Shown: positions 15,008 to 16,302 of the stretch, piece after piece
Position numbering within the stretch: the stretch's first letter is position 1
Layout: each line of letters opens with the position of its first letter
Assembly: GCA_031276545.1 (NCBI GenBank)
Contig: JAISMW010000087.1
Span: 1 to 16,302 of the forward strand
DNA from: Tannerellaceae bacterium
GTDB lineage: Bacteria; Bacteroidota; Bacteroidia; Bacteroidales; Tannerellaceae
Direction of reading: 5' to 3'
DNA: 16,302 nucleotides
Translations under genes and position numbers: made by a program
Notes under the pieces: model-generated
What the model was told of the DNA's origin: nothing
Seen by the model: the letters and a program-made list of their open reading frames with translations, nothing else
Database searches by the model: none

Positions 15008-15441
15008 AAGGCGAGCGAACGCAGTCAGGACGCGGTGAAACAGAATGAATGAGGGGAGAACCATGATGCACCGGCGGGTACCTCCGACCTCCTCCGGAAC
15101 GTAAAGAATGGCTCCCGGAACGCCCGCTTCCTCTCTGCAAACAATCCCCGACGGCTCCGGAAGCCCCCTCTTTGCTCCGCGGCGACCCCCTTTTGCTCCG
15201 CGGCCTCCCCCTCCGGAATGAGGAACGAACAGCAGGAGACGGCGAAGAACAGCGAAAAAACAGGAAAGGCCGCCCCCCCGTTAGAGAAGCAGCCTCTCTC
15301 TATCCTTTTTACTCCGCTTGTCAAATACAGCCATTCACTATTCACTATCCGTTGTTCAATGCCGTTTATTCAAGAAACAACTATGAGCATTAATGAGCGC
15401 CGCCAATTAGCGGAACAACGTTCGCTGCCGGATCATCCCCA
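15008..15441. other. Gene-poor stretch between the two repeat regions
   Basis: I see no convincing gene here. It is GC-rich at first, with a doubled TTTGCTCCGCGGC (15171-15183 and 15192-15204, 21 bp apart). It then turns AT-richer with ATTCACTATTCACTATCCG near 15332-15351. From 15383 an ATG opens a frame MSINERRQLAEQRSLPDHPQ that runs straight into the hairpin repeats. The ATG has an A-rich leader (CAAGAAACAACT), as real starts in this phylum often do. It may be the 5' remnant of a gene broken by the repeats, but the evidence is thin. Confidence 0.4.
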
Positions 15442-16302
15442 GTACGCCGGAAGGCGTACCCCTCTCGATAACCCCGTACAAGCGCAGCGCAGTGCAGTGT
15501 CGCAGCGCAGTGAGGGGTCGCAGCGCAGTGAGGGGTCAAGGAACAGAGAAGTCACTCTAACGCCGGAAGGCGTTGCCCTTTCGATAACCCCGTACAAGCG
15601 CAGCGCAGTGCGGGGTCACAGCGCAGGGTCGAAGTGCAGTGAGGGGTCAGGGAACAGAGAAGTCACTCTAACGCCGGAAGGCGTTGCCCTTTCGATAACC
15701 CCGTACAAGCGCAGCGCAGTGCGGGGTCGGAGCGCAGTGCGGGGCAAGGCGGGGCAGTGCGGGGCAAGCGACGCGGAATCCCATCTGTCGCATGGCGGCA
15801 GGGCAACGCCTTCCGGCGTTAGACGCCCGTTCGGGTTATGAAACCAGGTAACCACGCCATTCTCTACGCTCAACGCTGACTATCTCCCCAGTACGCCGGA
15901 AGGCGTACCCCTCTCGATAACCCCGTACAAGCGGAGCGCAGTGCGGGGTCACAGCGCAGTGAGGAGTCAGGGAACAGAGAAGTCACTCTAACGCCGGAAG
16001 GCGTTGCCCTTTCGATAACCCCGTACAAGCGAAGCGCAGTGCGGGGTTACAGTGCAGGGTCGAAGTGCAGTGAGGGGTCAAGGAACAGAGAAGTCACTCT
16101 AACGCCGGAAGGCGTTGCCCTGCCGCTATGCGACAGATGGGATTCCGCGTCGCCTTGCCCCGCACTGCACTGCACTGCCCCTCACTGCGCTCCGACCCCG
16201 CACTGCGCTGCGCTTGTACGGGGTTATCGAAAGGGCAACGCCTTCCGGCGTTAGAGTGACTTCTCTGTTCCTTGACCCCTCACTGCGCTGCGACCCCTCA
16301 CT
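15442..16302. repeat. Cluster of dispersed hairpin repeats, in direct and inverted copies
   Basis: Eight copies of a hairpin with stem AACGCC/GGCGTT or GTACGCC/GGCGTAC and loop GGAA lie at 15442-15459, 15559-15574, 15670-15685, 15805-15820 (inverted), 15891-15908, 15990-16005, 16101-16116 and 16237-16252 (inverted). Most plus-oriented copies are followed by CCTTTCGATAACCCCGTACA and a GCGCAGTGCGGGGT tract, in which ACCCCG and CGGGGT can form a second stem. Short GCGCAGTGAGGGGTC units pad the gaps. Two tandem pairs have an exact 111-bp period (GGAACAGAG at 15540/15651 and 15971/16082). The cluster continues past the window end. Frames crossing it are long but are repeat translations, not genes. 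Confidence 0.9.
15761..16161. repeat. Long inverted repeat within the hairpin cluster
   Basis: 15761-15823 (from GGGGCAAGCGACGCGGAATC to the end of the hairpin at GCGTTAGA) is the near-perfect reverse complement of 16098-16161. The arms are 63 and 64 nt and differ by one inserted base and perhaps one or two substitutions. The arms enclose about 275 bp containing three direct hairpin copies. A whole block has been copied in reverse orientation. Confidence 0.8.

Noticed and set aside
15218..15841. 207-codon open frame across the hairpin repeats
   Set aside because: Most of it is translated repeat. It stays open because the 111-bp period is divisible by three, and there is no domain or promoter.
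15442..16302. CRISPR array or integron attC array
   Set aside because: The 111-bp periodic units lack variable spacers, and between hairpins the sequence is itself repeated. No gene cassettes or attC-type core sites are visible.

Overview
The window looks like chromosomal DNA from a member of the Bacteroidota, most likely the order Bacteroidales. Three things point there: a long SecA of Bacteroidales type, a DUF4105 protein and a PafA-type phosphatase homologue next to it, and promoters of the TTG-(N17-23)-TAnnTTTG class that is typical of this phylum. I cannot name the genus.

Layout. (1) 1-5862, minus strand: DUF4105 membrane protein, then an alkaline-phosphatase-superfamily protein, then secA, whose 3' end runs off the window. 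(2) 5863-6598: a gene-poor divergent region. It holds five regularly spaced palindromes, a coding-like gene remnant, one copy of a dispersed hairpin repeat and a good promoter. (3) 6599-10448, plus strand: a tight five-gene signalling operon with a STAS anti-anti-sigma protein, an RsbW-like kinase, a membrane histidine-kinase-like protein, a soluble histidine kinase, and a response regulator fused to a PP2C/SpoIIE phosphatase. (4) 10477-10518: a strong hairpin terminator between convergent operons. (5) 10542-14318, minus strand: an ABCG-like ATPase-permease followed by a lipoprotein, with a recognisable promoter upstream. (6) 14319-16302: about 2 kb with no convincing gene. It contains a 21-bp minisatellite and a dense cluster of hairpin repeats that continues past the window end.

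How the genes work together. The signalling operon reads as a closed partner-switching circuit. The soluble kinase can phosphorylate the receiver of the RsbU-like phosphatase, the phosphatase would dephosphorylate the STAS protein, and the STAS protein would titrate the RsbW-like kinase. No sigma factor or other output gene is present, so the target must lie elsewhere. The first kinase-like protein has an intact ATP-binding domain but aspartate where the phosphoacceptor histidine should be.

The most notable points are: the phosphatase-fold protein that appears to have lost almost its whole active site; the kinase with the lost histidine; the 42-bp-phased palindrome array; the 21/42-bp minisatellite open on both strands; and the hairpin repeat family with base-pair-preserving changes and a distant copy 9 kb away. 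All homology calls are from motif recognition by eye, without database searches.
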